A stretch of 64,000 bases of DNA from Insolitispirillum peregrinum (GCF_900156605.1 NZ_FTOA01000007.1:62001-126000); one strand, 5' to 3'. Positions 34,136-43,299 are shown, numbered from the stretch's first letter. Translations and numbers: made by a program. The notes: generated from the sequence alone by a model not told the origin.

Positions 34136-35320
34136 ATGGCATCAACGGTTTATCTCGACTGGAACGCATCAGCCCCGGTGTCTGCCGAGGCACGGGAGGC
34201 GGCCCTGCGCTGGATGGAACAGCCGGGCAATCCGTCGTCGATCCATGGCAGCGGGCGGCGGGCGCGGGCGCTGGTCGAGGATGCGCGCACGGCCATTGCC
34301 CTGCTGGCGGGCAATGGCCGTGCCGGGGCGGTGAAGCCGGGGCAGGTGGTGTTCACCTCCGGTGGGACCGAGGCGCTGGCGCTGGCGCTGCACGGGTTGT
34401 TTCCGGCTCGCCAACTGGCCGAGGCTCCGCCGTTGCTGACCGCTCGCCGCTGTCTGGTGTCGGCGGTCGAGCACCCGGCCGTGTTGGCCGCCGCCCATGC
34501 CGCTGGTGGTGCCCCTGCCGAACAGAGTCCGGTGCTGCCGTCGGGGCTGATTGATCTGCCGTGGCTGGAACAGCGTCTGGACCCGCAGCGGGACGACCTG
34601 CCGCAGGTGGTGGCGGTGCAACTGGCCAACAACGAAACCGGCGTGATCCAGCCGATGGCGCAGATTGCCGATCTGGTCCATCGGGCCGGAGCCTTGCTGT
34701 TGTGTGATGCGGTGCAGGCAGCGGGGAAAATCCCGCTGGACCTGAGCGCGCTGGGGGCCGATGCGCTGGCCCTGTCGGCGCACAAGCTGGGCGGATTGCC
34801 GGGCTGTGGGGCGCTGGTGCTGGGGGCAGGGATCGGGGTGCGTCCGTTGCTGGCCGGAGGCGGACAGGAGCGGGGCCAGCGTGGCGGAACGCAAAACGGC
34901 GTTGGCATCGCCGCCTTTGGGGCAGCGGCAGCGCAGGCGCTGGCCTTGCTGGCCGATGGTGCCGGTGTGCGGATGACTGAACGGCGCGACCGGATGCAGG
35001 CGGCCTTGCTGGCGCGGGCACCGCAGGCGGTGGTACATGGTGGTGAGGTGGACCGCCTGCCCAACACCCTGTCGATCAGCCTGCCTGGCGTGGACCAGCA
35101 ACGGCAGGTGATGGCGCTGGATCTGGCTGGCATTGCGGTTAGTGCCGGGTCGGCCTGCTCGTCGGGCAAGCTGGAACCGTCGCATGTTCTGCTGGCGATG
35201 GGCATGGGCGAGCTTCTGGCCCGTCAGGCGATCCGCGTTTCCTTTGGGCATTCGACAGCGCAGGATGATCTGGACCGATTCGTGGCCTGCTGGTCGGGAC
35301 TGGTCCCACCACAGGCGTAG
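34136..35320 (+). CDS. cysteine desulfurase (NifS/IscS class V aminotransferase)
   Basis: 394 residues. Standard motifs are YLDWNASAPVSAEAREAALR, the PLP region LANNETGVIQPMAQIADLVH, the PLP lysine in ALSAHKLGGLPGCGALVL, and the active-site Cys loop in VSAGSACSSGKLEPSHVLLA. It removes sulfur from cysteine as a protein-bound persulfide for Fe-S clusters or tRNA thiolation. There is no iscU, iscA, hscA or hscB next to it, so it may act as a dedicated desulfurase, perhaps for MnmA. The gene is Ala/Leu-rich and very GC-rich. Confidence 0.93.
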   Translation: MASTVYLDWNASAPVSAEAREAALRWMEQPGNPSSIHGSGRRARALVEDARTAIALLAGNGRAGAVKPGQVVFTSGGTEALALALHGLFPARQLAEAPPLLTARRCLVSAVEHPAVLAAAHAAGGAPAEQSPVLPSGLIDLPWLEQRLDPQRDDLPQVVAVQLANNETGVIQPMAQIADLVHRAGALLLCDAVQAAGKIPLDLSALGADALALSAHKLGGLPGCGALVLGAGIGVRPLLAGGGQERGQRGGTQNGVGIAAFGAAAAQALALLADGAGVRMTERRDRMQAALLARAPQAVVHGGEVDRLPNTLSISLPGVDQQRQVMALDLAGIAVSAGSACSSGKLEPSHVLLAMGMGELLARQAIRVSFGHSTAQDDLDRFVACWSGLVPPQA

Positions 35321-35389
35321 GCGGCTAAAGATCGTTCGTCATATTTTTGTCACCGAAACCCAGCAGATGCCGAGGTATGGCCGTAGTCT

Positions 35390-35453
35390 GAGGCGGGCGT
35401 ACCCTGTAGGTGTACATCCGCCTCTTGCCTGAACGGCACGAGGCAGGTACACA
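35390..35453 (+). promoter_or_regulatory. structured leader upstream of ferredoxin gene
   Basis: Nested complementary segments in the 235-bp gap: GAGGCGG (35390) with CCGCCTC (35418), TGCCT (35426) with AGGCA (35441), and GTGTAC (35410) with GTACAC (35448). The alternatives are mutually exclusive in part, as in a regulated or folded 5' UTR. No known riboswitch class was recognised. Confidence 0.35.
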
Positions 35454-35555
35454 TCGTGCGCTGCAAACCGCTGTGTCAGCCCTTTTGTGCGATGCGGTAT
35501 GCGGCGGTTGGCTGTCTTTTGTCCTCCCCCTCGGACCTTCCATGGAGATTCTCAG

Positions 35556-35888
35556 ATGCCCAGGATGACCTTCATCGACCCCAATGGGACTCGCCACGAC
35601 GTGGATGCGCCAGAGGGGCTGTCGGTCCTCGAAATTGCACACCAGAACAAGATCGGTCTGGAAGGTGCCTGCGAAGGCTCGCTGGCCTGCTCGACCTGTC
35701 ATGTGGTGATCGACCCCGAGTGGTTCGACCGTCTGGAAGAGCCGAGCGAAGACGAAGAAGACATGCTCGATCTGGCCTTTGGCCTGACCAAGACCAGCCG
35801 TCTGGGCTGCCAGATCCTGATGAGCGCCAAGCTGGACGGTCTGGTGGTGCGTCTGCCCGAAGGCACCCGCAACGCCCTTGACGACTAA
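35556..35888 (+). CDS. fdx: [2Fe-2S] ferredoxin, adrenodoxin/Isc type
   Basis: 110 residues from [20 protein letters not shown] with GGAG eight bases before the start. Cluster ligands are in [20 protein letters not shown] plus the distal Cys in [10 protein letters not shown], the C-x5-C-x2-C...C pattern. The acidic stretch [14 protein letters not shown] is typical for docking to redox partners. It passes electrons for Fe-S cluster assembly and sits between a cysteine desulfurase and mnmA. Confidence 0.95.
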   Translation: MPRMTFIDPNGTRHDVDAPEGLSVLEIAHQNKIGLEGACEGSLACSTCHVVIDPEWFDRLEEPSEDEEDMLDLAFGLTKTSRLGCQILMSAKLDGLVVRLPEGTRNALDD

Positions 35889-36218
35889 TACGACGATTAC
35901 GTGAACGGTGGCGCTTTCCGGGCTAAATGGCTCTGGACGAACAGACGCCCTGTTCCCATATTTGCAAGGCACCGCGCACAGCCTGTTGCGCGGTGCCTTG
36001 TTGTTTTGGACAGGCCCGGACAGTTGAGAAACAAGATCGTGGAGCGCTGCTCCACGCCTCGCTGGGGCCTTGGGCCCCAGACCCCATTCTTTTGATCATC
36101 AAAGAGAAAAGGGGGGCTTGGGGGCATTGGCCCCCAAACAGGTGCGGGCGGTAGCCTGCCTGTTGTTCTTTCTCTGTCGTGACCTGAACCACGTTCGATT
36201 TTTTAGCGGAACCCTGAC
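35889..36218. other. intergenic region fdx-mnmA with R1 copy E
   Basis: 330 bp. A hairpin (AAGGCACCGCGCA...TGCGCGGTGCCTT, about 35968-36000, followed by GTTGTTTTG) looks like the fdx terminator. R1 copy E fills most of the rest up to 36186. Confidence 0.65.
36009..36186 (-). repeat. R1 MITE-like element, copy E (about 178 bp)
   Basis: Same orientation as copy D and very similar in the left half (GGAGCGCTGCTCCACGCCTC). Outer ends are GGACAGTTGAG and CTGTCGTGACC. No R2 element follows this copy. Confidence 0.8.
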
Positions 36219-37328
36219 ATGCACAGTGTACTTTCGACCAAAGCCCCGCAGGATACCCGCGTGATGGTGGCGATGTCCGGCGGCGTTGACAGCTCGGTTA
36301 CGGCGGCGGTGCTGAAAGAGCAAGGCTATGACGTGGTCGGGATCACCATGCAGCTGTACGACCATGGCTTTGTGATCGAAGGCTCGAAAACCTGTTGCGC
36401 CGGGCAGGACATCTATGATGCCAGCCGGGTGGCCGATCATCTGGGCATTCCGCATTACGTGGTCGATTACGAGCGCAATTTCCTCACCGATGTGATGGAA
36501 GCCTTTGCCGATTCCTACGTAGCCGGGGAAACGCCGGTGCCGTGCGTGCTGTGCAACCAGACAGTCAAGTTCCGGGATCTGGTGCAGGCGGCGCGCGATC
36601 TGGGGGCCGATGCGCTGGCCACCGGCCATTATGTCCGCCGGGTGGTGGGCGACGATGGCCGGGCACAGTTGTGGCGCGGGGCCGACCATGGCCGCGACCA
36701 GTCCTATTTCCTGTTCACCACCACGCAGGAACAGCTCGATTTCCTGCGCTTCCCGTTGGGGGACATCAGCAAGGACGAAACCCGCGCCATCGCCCGCCGT
36801 CATGATCTGGTGGTGGCCGACAAGCCGGACAGTCAGGACATTTGTTTCGTGCCCGACGGCAACTATGCGCGGGTGGTCGAAAAGCTGCGCCCCGGTGCGA
36901 TCCAGCCGGGCGAGATTGTCCATGTTGACGGCACGGTGATGGGGCGGCACGAGGGCATCATCCATTACACTGTCGGCCAGCGGCGCGGGCTGGACATTGG
37001 CGGGATGGCGGATCGTCTGTATGTGGTGCGGCTGGAGCCCGAGCATCACCGGGTGGTCGTCGGCCCGCGTTCGGCACTGGGCACCGGACGGTTCACGGTG
37101 CGGGCGGTCAACTGGCTGGGCGGTGGGGAGCACATTCCCGCCGATGGGGTGGCGTTGACCGTCAAGGTGCGCAACTCGTTCCGTCCGGCGGAGGCGATGG
37201 CCTATGGCTTGCCGGATGGCCGGGCGGAGGTGCGCCTGTTACACCCGGTCGACGGGGTGGCACCGGGGCAGGCCTGCGTGTTCTATCACGGTGATCATTT
37301 GCTGGGGGGCGGCTGGATCACCCGCTAG
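36219..37328 (+). CDS. mnmA: tRNA-specific 2-thiouridylase MnmA
   Basis: 369 residues. The PP-loop is [20 protein letters not shown]. Catalytic cysteines are in [14 protein letters not shown] and [17 protein letters not shown]. It thiolates U34 of tRNA-Lys, -Glu and -Gln with sulfur from a cysteine desulfurase, such as the one at 34136. The TAG stop is also the first bases of an inverted R2 repeat. Confidence 0.97.
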   Translation: MHSVLSTKAPQDTRVMVAMSGGVDSSVTAAVLKEQGYDVVGITMQLYDHGFVIEGSKTCCAGQDIYDASRVADHLGIPHYVVDYERNFLTDVMEAFADSYVAGETPVPCVLCNQTVKFRDLVQAARDLGADALATGHYVRRVVGDDGRAQLWRGADHGRDQSYFLFTTTQEQLDFLRFPLGDISKDETRAIARRHDLVVADKPDSQDICFVPDGNYARVVEKLRPGAIQPGEIVHVDGTVMGRHEGIIHYTVGQRRGLDIGGMADRLYVVRLEPEHHRVVVGPRSALGTGRFTVRAVNWLGGGEHIPADGVALTVKVRNSFRPAEAMAYGLPDGRAEVRLLHPVDGVAPGQACVFYHGDHLLGGGWITR

Positions 37329-37433
37329 AACATTGTGCGAAAAGCGGGAATCGGTTCTCGCAAAGAAAACAATGCGACAAAACAAAAAGTTAGAGCAGCG
37401 TGCCTGTGTCTGATTTAACGCACGCTGCTCTAA
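37326..37433 (-). repeat. R2 hairpin repeat, copy 4 (inverted, extended)
   Basis: Reads AGAACATTGTGCGAAAAGCG and continues for ~105 bp matching the reverse complement of copy 3. It ends with a perfect 14-bp inverted repeat, TTAGAGCAGCGTGC/GCACGCTGCTCTAA (37390-37433). It abuts the mnmA stop codon. Confidence 0.8.
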
Positions 37434-37440
37434 ATAAAAC

Positions 37441-37467
37441 CCCCGGAGCAGGGGCGCTGCTCCGGGG
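37441..37467 (-). terminator. terminator of malic enzyme gene
   Basis: Perfect 10-bp stem CCCCGGAGCA/TGCTCCGGGG; on the minus strand it is followed by GTTTTATTT. It lies 27 bp after the maeB stop. Confidence 0.87.
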
Positions 37468-37493
37468 GGGGGACTTCGGGCTTCGGGTTGATC

Positions 37494-39779
37494 TTACCCC
37501 AGCCGTTCTTCTTCCAGCTGGGCATCAACCACTGCCAGAGTGGTGATGTTGGTCAGACCGCGCGTGGTGATCGAGGTGGTGCAGATGTGCACCGGCTTGC
37601 TCATCCCCAGCAGCATCGGACCAACCGACAGGCCGTTGGCCAGCACCTTGGTCATGTTCATGGCGATGTTGGCGGCATCGCGGCTGGGCATCACCAGCAG
37701 GTTGGCGGCACCCTTCAGGCGGCTGTCGGGGAACACCCGCTGGCGGATGGCGTCATCCAGCGCGGCATCGGCGTGCATTTCGCCTTCGACGATCAGGTGC
37801 GGTGCGCGCTGTTCGAGGATTTCGCGCGCCACGGCCATCTTGCGCGAGGACGGGTCCTGATAGCCGCCAAAATTCGAGGCCGACAGCAGGGCCACCTGCG
37901 GTTCCAGACCAAAGCGGCGAACCTCTTCGGCGGCTTGCAGGGTGATGTCAACGATCTGTTCGGCAGTCGGGTCGGCGTTGATCTGGGTGTCGCAGATGAA
38001 CACCGGGCCTGACGGCAGGATCAGCAGGTTCATGGCGGCGGCGACTGGCACATTCTTGCGCAGGCCGATGCAGTCCATGACGTGTTCGAGGTGCTTGCCG
38101 TAACGGCCGTTCAGGCCGCAGATCATCGCATCGGCAAAGCCATAGCGCAGCATCAGCGAGGCAAACACCGTGGCGCGGGTGCCAACCACCGTATGGGCGA
38201 ACTGCGGGGTGACGCCCCGGCGGCGCATGCGGTCGTAATAGGCGCTGGTAAACGAATGGCGGCGGCTGTCGTGCATCTGCTCGACCACCTCGACATCCCG
38301 GTCGAGGCTGAAGCGCAGACCCATGGCGGCAATCTTTTCTTCGATCCGGTCGCGGCGACCGAGCAGGATCGGCTTGGCGATGCCTTCATCAACCGCCACC
38401 TGCGCGGTGCGCAGCACGCGATCGTCTTCGCCTTCGGCAAACACCACCCGCTTGGGATCGCGGCGGGCCTTTTCATAGACCGGGCGCATCACCATGCCCG
38501 AGCGGAATACGAACTGGCCCAGCCGCTCGCGGTAGGCGTCAAAGTCGGTGATCGGACGGGTGGCAACGCCGCTGTCCATCGCCGCCTGCGCCACCGCCGG
38601 AGCAATTTCCAGAATCAGGCGCGGGTCGAACGGCTTGGGCAGCAGGTAGTTCGGGCCAAAGCGCAGCGGCTCGTCAGCATAGGTGCTGGCGACCACTTCC
38701 ATGGCTTCGACGTGGGTCAGGCGCTCGAGGGCTTCGACGCAGGCGACTTTCATCGCGTGGGTGACTTCGGTCGCGCCGGTGTCCAGCGCCCCACGGAAGA
38801 TGAACGGGAAGCACAGGACGTTGTTCACCTGGTTCGGATAGTCCGACCGGCCGGTGCAGATGATCGCGTCCGGGCGCACGGCGCGGGCGTCTTCGGGGCT
38901 GATTTCCGGGTTGGGGTTGGCCAGCGCCAGAATCAGCGGCCGTTCGCCCATCTTGGCGACCATCTCGGGCTTCAGCACGCCACCGGCGGACAGGCCGAGG
39001 AAAATGTCGGCGCCTTCGATCACATCGCCCAGCGTGCGGGCGTTGGTCGGCACGGCATAGCGGGCCTTGTTCTCGTCATAGCCTTCGGGGCGGCCTTCGT
39101 AGACCACGCCGTGGACGTCGCACAGGATGATGTTTTCTTTTTTCAGGCCCAGTTCGACCAGCAGGTCAAGGCAGGCGATCCCGGCGGCACCACCGCCCGA
39201 GGACACCATGCGCACTTCGTCGAGCTTCTTGCCCGCCACCCGCAGGCCGTTGCGCACGGCGGCGGCGGCAACGATGGCGGTGCCGTGCTGGTCGTCGTGG
39301 AATACCGGGATCTGCATCCGCTCGCGCAGCTTGCGTTCAATGATGAAGCATTCCGGCGCCTTGATGTCTTCGAGGTTGATCGCCCCAAAGGTCGGCTCCA
39401 GACGGGCGACGGTATCGACGAACTTGTCCGGGTCCAGCTCGGCGATTTCAAGGTCGAAGGCATCAATGCCGGCGAACTTCTTGAACAGCACCGCCTTGCC
39501 TTCCATCACCGGCTTGGAGGCCAGCGGACCGATGTTGCCCAGCCCCAGAACGGCGGTGCCGTTGGTGACCACCGCCACCAGATTGGCGCGCATGGTCAGT
39601 TCGGCGGCTTCGGCGGGATTGGCAACGATGGCATCACAGGCGGCAGCCACCCCGGGCGAGTAGGCCAGCGCGAGGTCGTGTTGGGTGGTCAGCTGTTTGG
39701 TCGGCACGGTGGCCAGTTTCCCCGGCGAGGGAAAGCGGTGATAAAAAAGCGCAGCTTCCTTGAGCGAATCGTCCAGCAT
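37494..39779 (-). CDS. maeB: NADP-dependent malic enzyme MaeB (malic enzyme-phosphotransacetylase fusion)
   Basis: 761 residues in two parts. The malic enzyme half (1-~430) has [20 protein letters not shown], the catalytic region [20 protein letters not shown] and the NADP fold [20 protein letters not shown]. The C-terminal half (430-761) resembles phosphate acetyltransferase ([20 protein letters not shown]) and is usually regulatory in MaeB. It decarboxylates malate to pyruvate, giving NADPH. It is monocistronic with its own terminator. Confidence 0.97.
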   Translation of the reverse strand: MLDDSLKEAALFYHRFPSPGKLATVPTKQLTTQHDLALAYSPGVAAACDAIVANPAEAAELTMRANLVAVVTNGTAVLGLGNIGPLASKPVMEGKAVLFKKFAGIDAFDLEIAELDPDKFVDTVARLEPTFGAINLEDIKAPECFIIERKLRERMQIPVFHDDQHGTAIVAAAAVRNGLRVAGKKLDEVRMVSSGGGAAGIACLDLLVELGLKKENIILCDVHGVVYEGRPEGYDENKARYAVPTNARTLGDVIEGADIFLGLSAGGVLKPEMVAKMGERPLILALANPNPEISPEDARAVRPDAIICTGRSDYPNQVNNVLCFPFIFRGALDTGATEVTHAMKVACVEALERLTHVEAMEVVASTYADEPLRFGPNYLLPKPFDPRLILEIAPAVAQAAMDSGVATRPITDFDAYRERLGQFVFRSGMVMRPVYEKARRDPKRVVFAEGEDDRVLRTAQVAVDEGIAKPILLGRRDRIEEKIAAMGLRFSLDRDVEVVEQMHDSRRHSFTSAYYDRMRRRGVTPQFAHTVVGTRATVFASLMLRYGFADAMICGLNGRYGKHLEHVMDCIGLRKNVPVAAAMNLLILPSGPVFICDTQINADPTAEQIVDITLQAAEEVRRFGLEPQVALLSASNFGGYQDPSSRKMAVAREILEQRAPHLIVEGEMHADAALDDAIRQRVFPDSRLKGAANLLVMPSRDAANIAMNMTKVLANGLSVGPMLLGMSKPVHICTTSITTRGLTNITTLAVVDAQLEEERLG

Positions 39780-40170
39780 TTCATCCCCTGCGGATAGACG
39801 CTATCAGCGTCGTGCAGGCCGCGGGCGAGGTCACGGCTCGCCGGCAGCCTTGTTGTCTTGGTGTTGCGGTCCGGGTGATCCCCCGGGCGTGCAAAAGATA
39901 GGGTACAAGCACTGGGCAAACCAGAGGGAACTGTATGCTCCCCACCTGATCGGGTTGCCTGTCGGCAAAACCATGCATCCGGCGTGCCGTAAAAAAGTCA
40001 GGGGAAAGAAAAGGCCGGAAATGCGCCAAATGATCGGCGGGTCGCGAAAATGGCGTAATAAAATAACCCGGAAATGGCGGATTTCCGCCACCAATAATGC
40101 GCATAATGGCGGAAAACCGCCATGGTAAAGGGCGCTGGCAGGAGCCCGCAGGCCCCTGCCACAGAAAGTA
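39780..40170. other. promoter region of maeB / ribB 3' flank
   Basis: 390 bp. It holds two operator-like palindromes at 40075-40123 and, beside the ribB stop, a hairpin TGGCAGG/CCTGCCA (40136-40161) that probably ends ribB transcription. Plus-strand frames here are basic low-complexity shadows, not genes. Confidence 0.55.
40075..40123. promoter_or_regulatory. paired palindromes TGGCGG-N4-CCGCCA
   Basis: TGGCGG-ATTT-CCGCCA (40075-40090) and ATGGCGG-AAAA-CCGCCAT (40106-40123), centres 32 bp apart (about three helical turns). A further half-site AAATGGCG is near 40048. They lie ~300 bp upstream of maeB and may bind a dimeric regulator on one DNA face. Confidence 0.5.
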
Positions 40171-40863
40171 TCAGCCGGTGATGTCGGGATAGGCAATCAG
40201 ATCGGCAATCGTCACCAGTGGCATCCCGTGCTGGCGGGCATAGACGATCAGTTCGGGCAGGCGGGCCATGGTGCCGTCGGGGTTGGTGACCTCGCACAGC
40301 ACTCCGGCGGGCTGCCGACCGGCGCGGCGCATCAGGTCGATGGTCGCTTCGCTGTGCCCCTGCCGGACGGCCAGTCCGCCGGGATTGGCGCGGATCGGAA
40401 ACACATGGCCGGGGCGGGCCAGATCGGTGGGCTGGCAGTGCGGGGCAATCGCCGTCTTGATGGTGGTCACCCGGTCGGCTGCCGAAACGCCGGTGGTGAC
40501 GCCGTGGCGGGCTTCGATCGACACCGTAAAGCCGGTGCCATAGGACGAGGTATTGGCGCTGACCATCGGCGGCAGCTCCAGCCGGGTGGCGTTGGCGTCG
40601 GTCAGGATCAGGCAGACAATCCCCGAACAGTCGCGGATCATCTGCGCCATCTGGGCAACGGTCAGGGTTTCGGCGGCGCAAATGATGTCGCCTTCGTTTT
40701 CGCGGTCTTCGTCGTCAATCACCACGATGCTGCCACCGGCGCGAATCTGCGCAACAGCGCGGGCAACGCGCTCGGCGGGGGTGCCAAAGCTGGTAGTCAG
40801 GTCGTCCTGATCGGTCAGGGTCTCGGTCGCACGCGACACAGGAGACATTACTGGCTGATTCAT
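40171..40863 (-). CDS. ribB: 3,4-dihydroxy-2-butanone 4-phosphate synthase RibB
   Basis: 230 residues, a single-domain DHBP synthase without the RibA fusion. Motifs are [20 protein letters not shown] (acidic metal and substrate site), [20 protein letters not shown] and [20 protein letters not shown]. It converts ribulose 5-phosphate into the four-carbon unit of riboflavin. An FMN riboswitch lies in its 5' leader, so FMN should switch it off. Confidence 0.97.
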   Translation of the reverse strand: MNQPVMSPVSRATETLTDQDDLTTSFGTPAERVARAVAQIRAGGSIVVIDDEDRENEGDIICAAETLTVAQMAQMIRDCSGIVCLILTDANATRLELPPMVSANTSSYGTGFTVSIEARHGVTTGVSAADRVTTIKTAIAPHCQPTDLARPGHVFPIRANPGGLAVRQGHSEATIDLMRRAGRQPAGVLCEVTNPDGTMARLPELIVYARQHGMPLVTIADLIAYPDITG

Positions 40864-40937
40864 CGGTCTTACTCCGCATGGGGTTAAGCCTGTGAATCAG
40901 GGCGATGCGGTCGGTCGGCACAAAGCACAACACCCAA

Positions 40938-40956
40938 AGCCCGCGCGGGGCTTCGG
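40938..40956 (-). terminator. candidate riboswitch expression-platform hairpin before ribB
   Basis: Stem AAGCCC/GGGCTT around a short GC loop on the minus strand, between the FMN aptamer and the ribB start, followed by TGGGTGTTGTG. It could be the FMN-controlled terminator stem. The U-run is poor, so translational control is also possible. Confidence 0.5.
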
Positions 40957-40975
40957 GGGAAGGGTTTTGGCTCAT

Positions 40976-41132
40976 CCTCTTTCATCCGGACTGTTACCGT
41001 CGGCTCTGGCTTTGCACCAGATCTGCTGACCCCGCCCGGAAGACCGGACGGACGCTCGCGGGCTGCACGGTTCGGCACAGGGTGCCAAAGGTCGTGTTAC
41101 CGCCGGTCGGGAGTTTCACCCTGCCCTGAGAA
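40976..41132 (-). ncRNA. FMN riboswitch (RFN element)
   Basis: The minus strand carries the ordered RFN landmarks: TTCTCAGGGCAGGGTGAAAC, then CCGACCGGCGGTAA, AGCCCGCGAGCG, GGTCAGCAGATCTGGTG, CAAAGCCAGAGCCGACGGTA and CAGTCCGGATGAAAGAGGA. These match the six-stem aptamer consensus. It lies ~110 bp upstream of ribB on the same strand and would reduce ribB expression when FMN is plentiful. Confidence 0.97.
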
Positions 41133-41213
41133 CAAGCAGCCACTCGTGATGAGCAGCAGGGGGCGAAGGTTCCCGATCTGCCGGGGCCTGTCAAGGGACG
41201 GGAAAGGGGAGGA

Positions 41214-42203
41214 TCAGGGTGCCACGAGCATGGCGTCTGCCGGAAGGGCGGCAAGGCGGGTCAGCAGGCTGTGCATGATCTGCCGCAGGGCGTCAAAAGC
41301 GGGCAGCGGCTGATAGGTAGCCTCGTTCATGTACAGGTGGCGGCTGATCTCGATTTGCAGCGCATGCACCCGCTGCGCCGGGCGGCCATAGTGGCGGGTG
41401 GTGAAGCCACCGGCATAGGGGGTGTTGCGCGTCACCCGCAGGTCATTTTCCAGCAAAATCTGGTGCGCCAGCGCGGTCAGCGGGCGAGCACAGGAACTGC
41501 CGTGGCAATCCCCCAGCACAATGTCGTTCAACGGCCTCCGCCGGGAGGTATCGCCGTTGACGGGCAGGCCCGAGGGCATCGAGTGGCAATCAATCACCAG
41601 ACAATAGCCAAAGCTCTGACAGGTTTCCTCGACCAGTTGCCCCAGAGCGGCGTGATAGGGGCGATAGCAGCGGGCAATGCGCTGCTCGGCCTCGGTAACG
41701 CTCAGGCGGTCGCGGTAAATGTCGGCCCCGTTGGCCACCATCCGCGCAATGGTCCCCAGCCCGGCCTGAACCCGCGGGCTGCGGGTGTTGGCGTGGGCAG
41801 GCAGCGGGCCGTCGAGCATCGCCGGGTCCAGCTCATAGGGCTCGCGGTTGGCATCGAGATAAGCACGCGGGAAATTGGCGCACAGCAGCGGTGCCCCCAC
41901 CTGCGGGGCATCGGCAAACAGGTGCTGAACATGGGCGTCTTCGGACCGGCGCAGGGTGTGGGCGTCCAGTTTCGACTGCGCCACAAATGCCGGAGGATAG
42001 TAATACCCCGAATGCGGCGAACACACCACCAGCGGCACCGTCTGTTGCGCAGGCCGGGTGATGGTAAATGCTGCCGGAGCCAGCGGGTCGGCAGGCATGA
42101 AGGGCGCACCAATCCCGTCCGATGCCAGCAGGGCATCAGAAGCCGGACGCTGCCCGTCCGGGCCGATGGCCAGCGGCAGGTATGATGGCGCAAACGAGTT
42201 CAT
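41214..42203 (-). CDS. N-formylglutamate amidohydrolase family protein
   Basis: 329 residues. Motifs of the family: VVCSPHSGYYYPPAFVAQSK, the RSEDAHVQHLF acidic/His site, CLVIDCHSMPSGLP, and HALQIEISRHLYMNE near the C-terminus. A zinc hydrolase for N-formylglutamate (last step of one histidine degradation route) is implied, but no hut genes are adjacent and the substrate may differ. Monocistronic, upstream of the FMN riboswitch. Confidence 0.9.
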   Translation of the reverse strand: MNSFAPSYLPLAIGPDGQRPASDALLASDGIGAPFMPADPLAPAAFTITRPAQQTVPLVVCSPHSGYYYPPAFVAQSKLDAHTLRRSEDAHVQHLFADAPQVGAPLLCANFPRAYLDANREPYELDPAMLDGPLPAHANTRSPRVQAGLGTIARMVANGADIYRDRLSVTEAEQRIARCYRPYHAALGQLVEETCQSFGYCLVIDCHSMPSGLPVNGDTSRRRPLNDIVLGDCHGSSCARPLTALAHQILLENDLRVTRNTPYAGGFTTRHYGRPAQRVHALQIEISRHLYMNEATYQPLPAFDALRQIMHSLLTRLAALPADAMLVAP

Positions 42204-42453
42204 GCAAAAAGCCTACACCAATCCCGCATCGCAACCAAGGCATCCGATCACCATATCAGTAATCCCTTGATTCCAAGGGCAGAAGCGGCTTTCCGGCGGT
42301 CAGGCAAAAAAAATGACAGGATGGTGAAAAAAAGTGTTGCCAAGGGTGCAGAGGGCCTCTATAAACCCCTCCACGCACTGACCGGCGAAACAAATAAAAC
42401 GAACCGGATGGTGCCTCGCAGAGCCAAGACTACTCCGCAGGCAAAGCGATCAA

Positions 42454-42528
42454 GGGCGTATAGCTCAGCGGGAGAGCACTACGTTGACATCGTAGGGGTC
42501 ACTGGTTCAATCCCAGTTACGCCCACCA
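42454..42528 (+). tRNA. tRNA-Val (anticodon GAC)
   Basis: 75-nt cloverleaf: acceptor GGGCGTA/TACGCCC, anticodon stem CTACG/CGTAG around TTGACAT, T-arm ACTGG-TTCAATC-CCAGT, encoded CCA. It reads GUC and GUU codons. Confidence 0.95.
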
Positions 42529-42529
42529 T

Positions 42530-42565
42530 CGAAACCCTCAGGGAAACCTGGGGGTTTCGTCTTTT
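42530..42565 (+). terminator. terminator of tRNA-Val
   Basis: 13-bp stem (one T-G pair) CGAAACCCTCAGG/CCTGGGGGTTTCG with a GAAA tetraloop, then TCTTTT. Confidence 0.9.
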
Positions 42566-42596
42566 CCGGGCCTTTTTGAGTGCGCTGACGCGATTT

Positions 42597-42653
42597 GCGG
42601 GGCGCTGCCCCACACCCCGCCGGGGCCTTGAGGCCCCGGACCCCGTTTTTATT
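42597..42653 (-). repeat. R1 half copy G
   Basis: GGGGCGCTGCCCC followed by GCCGGGGCCTTGAGGCCCC and GGACCCCGTTTTT. This corresponds to one half of the R1 element (as in the left half of copy D) and lacks the other half and the termini. It lies between tRNA-Val and the toxin gene. Confidence 0.65.
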
Positions 42654-42672
42654 CGGTAACTCCCCTTGTCGA

Positions 42673-43005
42673 TCATTCAAGGATAGTTGCAAGGCGGGCC
42701 AGCACCTCATCCATGATGCTGTCGGGCACCGTTTCGGCATAATGGCCGTGGCGGGCGGCTATGTCCAAGGCGCGGGGTTGGTCGCATCGTATGATGCCGG
42801 TGGTAATCAGGCCGTATCCGGCGAGGGGGACAGCGAAGCCCCGGACCTTGGCGAAGTTTCCGCCGTTGGTGATCGGCAGGACAACCGGAATCCCGAGCGC
42901 GCTGTTGAAGGCCGAGGGGGAAACGATCAGGACGGGCCGTTTCTCCTGTTGCTCATGCCCTTTGGTTGGGTCCAGAGAAACAATGAAGATGTCACCACGG
43001 TTCAT
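42673..43005 (-). CDS. MazF/ChpB/PemK-family endoribonuclease toxin
   Basis: 110 residues with the CcdB/PemK fold signatures: MNRGDIFIVSLDPTKGHEQQ, the conserved KRPVLIVSPSAFN, and VLPITNGGNF. MazF-family toxins cut mRNA at short motifs. The start codon overlaps the antitoxin stop by one base (TGATG). The conserved GHEQ-KRPVLIVS arrangement is intact, so activity is expected. Confidence 0.94.
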   Translation of the reverse strand: MNRGDIFIVSLDPTKGHEQQEKRPVLIVSPSAFNSALGIPVVLPITNGGNFAKVRGFAVPLAGYGLITTGIIRCDQPRALDIAARHGHYAETVPDSIMDEVLARLATILE

Positions 43006-43262
43006 CAGATCAGTTCATCCCCAACAGCAGGGGCATCAATCCAGTCGCGGTCGCCTTCGGAGGCTGGGGCTGAGCCATCACACTGAGCCAGCAATTCGGC
43101 GAGGGTGTAGGACGGGCGGGTTTGCGGGGTCACGATCAACTGCCCGTCAGAGACGGACAGGGCAACCGATGCTCCGGCGCTGATATGAAGCTGGGACAGC
43201 ATGGCGGGTGGCACCGGCATCATCACCGAACCGCCAACCTTGCGCAGTTTGGCTACGGGCAT
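43005..43262 (-). CDS. MazE/ChpS-type (AbrB-fold) antitoxin
   Basis: 85 residues. The swapped-hairpin DNA-binding domain shows AKLRKVGGSVMMPVPPAMLS and GASVALSVSDGQLIVTPQ; the acidic tail (CDGSAPASEGDRDWIDAPAV) would neutralise the toxin. GAGG precedes the start. An AT-rich palindrome upstream is the likely operator. Confidence 0.93.
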   Translation of the reverse strand: MPVAKLRKVGGSVMMPVPPAMLSQLHISAGASVALSVSDGQLIVTPQTRPSYTLAELLAQCDGSAPASEGDRDWIDAPAVGDELI

Positions 43263-43281
43263 TTTGAGACCTCGGATTTAA

Positions 43282-43299
43282 GTTATATTTTTATATAAC
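43282..43299. promoter_or_regulatory. operator/promoter of the toxin-antitoxin pair
   Basis: Palindrome GTTATAT-TTTT-ATATAAC, 20 bp upstream of the antitoxin start. It resembles a -10 region embedded in an AbrB-type operator, consistent with autoregulation. Confidence 0.6.

Noticed and set aside
38082..39797. 571-codon plus-strand frame opposite malic enzyme
   Set aside because: Shadow frame with no domain; MaeB accounts for the region.
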